Assembly (NCBI GenBank): GCA_963693085.1
Contig: OY856411.1
Span: forward strand, 1,346,675,050-1,346,739,049
DNA length: 64,000 nucleotides
Source of the DNA: Alisma plantago-aquatica
Lineage: Eukaryota > Streptophyta > Magnoliopsida > Alismatales > Alismataceae
Direction: 5' to 3'
Shown: positions 60,348-64,000 of the stretch, in pieces
Numbering within the stretch: position 1 is the first letter of the stretch
How the letters are laid out: every line of letters begins with the position of its first letter
Program-made: the position numbers and the translations under genes
The notes under the pieces: model-generated
Databases searched by the model: none
Told to the model about the DNA's origin: nothing
What the model saw: only the letters and a program-made list of their open reading frames with translations

Positions 60348-62621
60348 CAGCGAGTTGATGGGAGTTGTAGCTTTTATTGGTCCAAGTGTCCTTCATCTGT
60401 GGCTTCGATCTTGAGGCATCAGGTGGGCAATATGACTGTCGCCTGATGACCGTGTCGGGCAGGGGGAGTGTCATGTAGTTGTATCAGGCATACCATATCG
60501 GGTAGCCGTATCGGGCATACCATATTGGACAGTTGTTGGAATTCTTGTCTTTTCAGGTTCGGTACTTGAGAGTCCCAAAATAGGCTAGTTTCGGTGCCCG
60601 CAAGTCAAAAATTGGCTAATTAGCTACATTATTGGCTATTCTAGCTACATTATCTAATGAGAGACAGAAAGCATAAAACATGAGCATTATTGGGCATATT
60701 AAGACTAAAGTGGCACAAAACTATAGATAAAATGCATAGAGAATATGCACTAATTTGGGTGTTATCAGCACACTTAGTTATAAATTATAGTACTTAACCC
60801 TAATACACTCCAAACTTATGGGAGGCAATGAAATTGGAGATTGGTAATTAAATAGTGTCATGGAACCCTATATGGCTAACCATGAATCCCTAACCCCAAA
60901 TTGAAGGGATATATGATGCATTGTTTACATTGCCTAAAGTGGTTAATATGATGATATGTCAATAAGTATTCTCTCTCTTTATTTGTATAACTTTGAATTT
61001 GTAGGTGAGATAAGTATCATATCTAATGGTTTCTATGGTGTATATGTGATGTGATACAGGTAATGATTATATTCTTGTTGAGGCATGATGAGATAATAAT
61101 GAGTTACAAGAATAATGTGATTGGTCTTATGACCTAGTGAAGGCTTGATGCCTAGTGTGAGGTTATATCCTCCAATAATGTGATAAGGGGTTATTATCTC
61201 CAGTGATGTGATAATAGTAATTAGCCTGATATGGCAGTGATGATTGATGGCATTGTTTAAGGTAGTGAGACAGTGTTGCTCTGATATGATATGACAAGTT
61301 CACACCTTATACATTTTATATCTTCTGAAGTTGTTTCACAATTATTCTTACTAAATTGAATTAGAGTTTTGTATGTCCACTTGTATGATGGAGCCTTAAT
61401 TCACCCAATTGGCATAAATAATAAAGTGAAACCTTAATTATGTAGTTTCCATGTACCATAAACCCATCTTCCGCGTCAATATTTAGCTGGATAGTGAAAC
61501 GAGTAACTCCTATGGGAAACTCAGAGCACATATTGTTGAATATGCAGGGTATTAGTGGAGGTAACTCCCTATATACTTAAATTGTTGTAATAGTAATGTG
61601 ATGTTTATTATAGAACAGCCATGCATGAGCCTGTTCTCTAACACTGAGCCATGTACCAAGGCATTCTAGTTGTTTTATAGGACCATAGCTTTGACTATGA
61701 GTTGTTGTCTTTTCAAGACTATACCTACAGATATAAGTTGTTGACTTTGTAGTATGACTATATGGCATTGCGTTGCAATCTCATGCTGACCAAGTAGTGT
61801 CGGTGATGATCATGGAGTCCGACTCTACCATTGATCTTGTATGGTATTGATTCTGACTTAGCAGTGGTCAGTTGGATTTGAGTGGTACGCCTCAAATTCT
61901 CGGGGCATAATAATTAAAGATGCAACACATTTGTGTAGTATTATTGCTTAGGGTCACATACGAATAACATTGGATGACCCCCTTGTTGTGTTTCTTATAT
62001 TGTTTAGTTTATATCAGTTGTATATTTTCTTCATATTACTTCTTAAGGTATGAGATGATCTACTATTTAGTTTAGATGCCCTAACTGCTTAAACTATGAT
62101 AATTTCCCTGCTTATATCATTGAGTTGAATCTACTTATTTATGAATAGTATAACTTTCTATTTTATCTATTTGTGGTTATAATAGATGTTGGCGGAGAGT
62201 TATATCTTTCACTGGGATGTTTTCTCTCACCTTGTGGGTTCCACATCTTTTTAGGTGGACACGCACGATGAGATAGAGTTCGTGTGATAGAGACTGATAA
62301 CAAGTGAAGTTGTAGTTGTTGAAACATGAAGGTGCAACTAGTATCTAGCAATAGAGTCCTACGTGTCATCCATGTACACTCAGGTCCTTGGGGTTGTTTT
62401 GTAAATATTCTACATTGTTTTGAGTTTTTGGTTGTATGCCATAATGGTATAGACATGTTTTGTATACATGAGCTGATGATTACATGTAATGGGTGGTGGC
62501 TAGATAGCCAGTGAACAATATGTGTAATACTTTTGATATGAATGGAATACAAGTGGAAATATATTACTGCTTCAATTGTGAGTTGTTCAACTAGAAATCT
62601 TGTTGTGAGATCAGTTTTAAT

Positions 62622-63478
62622 CAGTATTTAGGAAATCGATCTAATCGGCCGATTAATCGATCGAATAATCAGTTTGGTGTACCTACCACCCCGTATATAG
62701 CAAATCAGACCTATAATCAGTCCAGGACTGATTAATCAGCCGATCGGGCGTATAATCAGCGATTAATCAGCCGCTTTTTAAAATCCAATAGCTACAGATT
62801 TTTTTTACATCTTTTTTTTAAACTTATTGTTGGTCATTACATTTACATTCCCTTCACCCTCTTTACATATTTGGTCTTGTGTCCCTAATTTCTCAATGAG
62901 TACATAGTTTAATGGTCATTGAATTGCTTCTCATTATTGATTTTCTCTTCTCAAATTAGTCATTGTTTCTAATTATTTATTTGATGCAAATGGATGCCTC
63001 CTCTAATTACTCCTCCATTTCCACCTTAAGCCAACTATTAATCTAAGATTGAACTTGTCCCTTATTACTGCCATGTTTTCCATTCATCTCCATTTCAAAT
63101 ACTATTGTTGCAATTTCATATTAGAAATATATATGCTATTATTTGTTATAAGTCATTAGTAATAAGTCACTTAATTGTCTTTTATGTCAGCATATATTTG
63201 TTGTTAGTATTTTTTCAACCAGTCATGTGCAATAATGTGTTACTATGTGTTCTCTCATATACTATTGCAGTCTTCTAGTCTTGTGTGTGTTTGGTTTGAT
63301 GTGATTTTATACATTTATAATGTTCAATATATAAATTTATGTATTTATAATTAATTTATCAAAAAGATGCAAAACTGATTAAAACTGATTATACTCTTGC
63401 TTATACTCCCGCATACTGCATATACTCTATTCAGTGCCCCGTCTGCCCGTACACCGATTACTACTTTTCAAAACACTA
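62622..63478. mobile_element. hAT-like non-autonomous element in the G2 LTR
   Basis: 857 bp flanked by the exact 8-bp duplication GTTTTAAT (62614-62621, 63479-63486). The ends are CAGTATTTAGGAAATCG and, inverted, TAGTGTTTTGAAAAGT, both leading to TAATCGG. An 8-bp duplication and YAGTGTTTT-AAAA ends are characteristic of hAT elements. The left subterminal region is packed with TAATCAG and CGATTAATC words. No transposase. Confidence 0.8.
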
Positions 63479-63578
63479 GTTTTAATTTACCCTGTTTGGT
63501 GGTAATATCGTTATGAGTGTTAATTTTACGCTTTGTTTTAAATAATCTTGTTTGTGTGGAAAAGGGTGTTACATTTGG

Positions 63579-63590
63579 TGGTATCAGAGC
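63579..63590 (+). other. G2 primer-binding site
   Basis: TGGTATCAGAGC exactly, five bases after the LTR end; complementary to initiator tRNA-Met. Confidence 0.92.
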
Positions 63591-64000
63591 TATAGGTTCG
63601 TTGAGTTTATAGGGACACTAGGACTAGGACTAGGATGAGGTCCAAGTTGAAAATATAATATAAAACATGGATCATACTTCCTAACCTCAATATTGTGTGC
63701 CCTGGCCAGGTATTCAAATGTTGAACAAAGGGAAAATATGGACTCTTGAATTAATTTCTTTCTTATTACTCTGATCAAGTAGGCATTTTGAAGCAATCTA
63801 AAGAGCACAACAAATCAGGAATCATGATGCTAATACCTTCAACTTACTCTAAAGAAAATGAGAACTACATCATGATATACCTAAAAATTAAATGTTTGTT
63901 GACTAAGAGAGAGATATAGGGCACCATGAAACTTAAACCTGAGTACAAGTAAGCTATGAAAGATTCTTAAAGGTGTAATTTTGAGAAATTTATGAAGTAA
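63591..64000 (+). other. G2 leader and start of internal region
   Basis: Sequence after the primer site, where the leader and gag start are expected. No gag motif was recognised before the window ends. Confidence 0.5.

Larger units (their letters stand above)
54042..60767 (-). mobile_element. T1: complete non-autonomous LTR retrotransposon with an unknown ORF, minus orientation
   Basis: 6,726 bp with a perfect target duplication GCACA (54037-54041, 60768-60772). LTRs of 1,724 and 1,701 bp begin TGATAACGCCC and end CCGATCA on the minus strand. The primer site matches tRNA-Asp and the purine tract is in place. This combination is known from Tat/Athila-type gypsy elements. The 3.3-kb interior has no recognisable protease, RT, RNase H or integrase. 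In 215 aligned LTR bases about 16 differ, so it is younger than P2. Mobility would depend on proteins from another element. Confidence 0.92.
59067..60767 (-). repeat. T1 5' LTR
   Basis: Colinear with 54042-55765. It abuts the primer site on the left and GCACA on the right. Confidence 0.95.
52921..63573 (+). repeat. G2 5' LTR, interrupted by T1 and a hAT-like element
   Basis: After removing T1 with one GCACA copy, and the hAT-like element with one 8-bp copy, about 3.05 kb remains, similar to the G1 LTR length. Ends TGTAAGG/GTTACA match chromovirus LTRs. It holds degenerate internal repeats around CTTGTAGGT-AGAT-AGTATCAT at 53275, 53930 and 61005. The partner LTR is outside the window. Confidence 0.7.
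52921..64000 (+). mobile_element. G2: 5' end of a Ty3-gypsy element, + orientation, runs off the window
   Basis: The LTR begins TGTAAGGCCCCTGACC at 52921 and ends GGGTGTTACA at 63573. An exact tRNA-iMet primer site follows at 63579. About 400 bases of internal sequence are present. Two other elements sit inside the LTR. Confidence 0.75.

Overview
The window is AT-rich plant nuclear DNA made almost entirely of transposable elements in different states of decay. Chromodomain-type Ty3-gypsy elements, Ty1-copia elements primed by initiator tRNA-Met, plant L1-type LINEs, hAT-like elements and MITEs sitting in (TA)n microsatellites together indicate a flowering plant with a large, repeat-rich genome. 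The species cannot be named from this. I found no conventional host gene, tRNA, rRNA or CRISPR array. The only long intact reading frame (397 codons) belongs to a retrotransposon.

Layout. (1) 1-33345 is one old Ty1-copia element on the + strand (called P1) whose pol gene is split at 5283/31021. The filler is a minus-strand element carrying a non-LTR-like reverse transcriptase, flanked by the 8-bp repeat TATGAATT. That element was itself hit twice: by a complete minus-strand copia element (P2, 5630-17767, target duplication AGGTC) and by a complete minus-strand Ty3-gypsy chromovirus (G1, 20236-30706, flanks AGATT/AGACT). The 5' LTR of P2 was hit again by a 3.05-kb LTR-like insertion (14048-17098). 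Boundaries, duplications and reading frames agree, so the order of events can be read: P1, then the RT element, then P2 and G1, then the 3-kb insertion. (2) 33346-34900 is the least repeat-like stretch and shows no gene. (3) 34909-38499 is a small hAT-like element (target duplication AGTGTGTT) with a 5'-truncated LINE inside it. (4) 38660-40480 is a cluster of related MITEs joined through TA, TG and GA microsatellites. (5) 40500-42900 is a decayed SIRE-like copia 3' end with a probable LTR. (6) 42900-46789 shows nothing recognisable. (7) 46790-52920 holds two diverged LTR-like copies around a badly decayed LINE. (8) From 52921 to the right edge lies the 5' end of another gypsy element (G2). 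Its very long LTR contains a non-autonomous LTR retrotransposon (T1, 54042-60767, target duplication GCACA) and a small hAT-like element (62622-63478, target duplication GTTTTAAT).

The best candidate for something undescribed is T1. It has complete LTRs, a tRNA-Asp-type primer site and a purine tract, but no recognisable gag or pol. Where gag should be it carries a 397-codon acidic, helix-rich frame of unknown function. A single in-frame amber codon separates that frame from about 150 further open codons.
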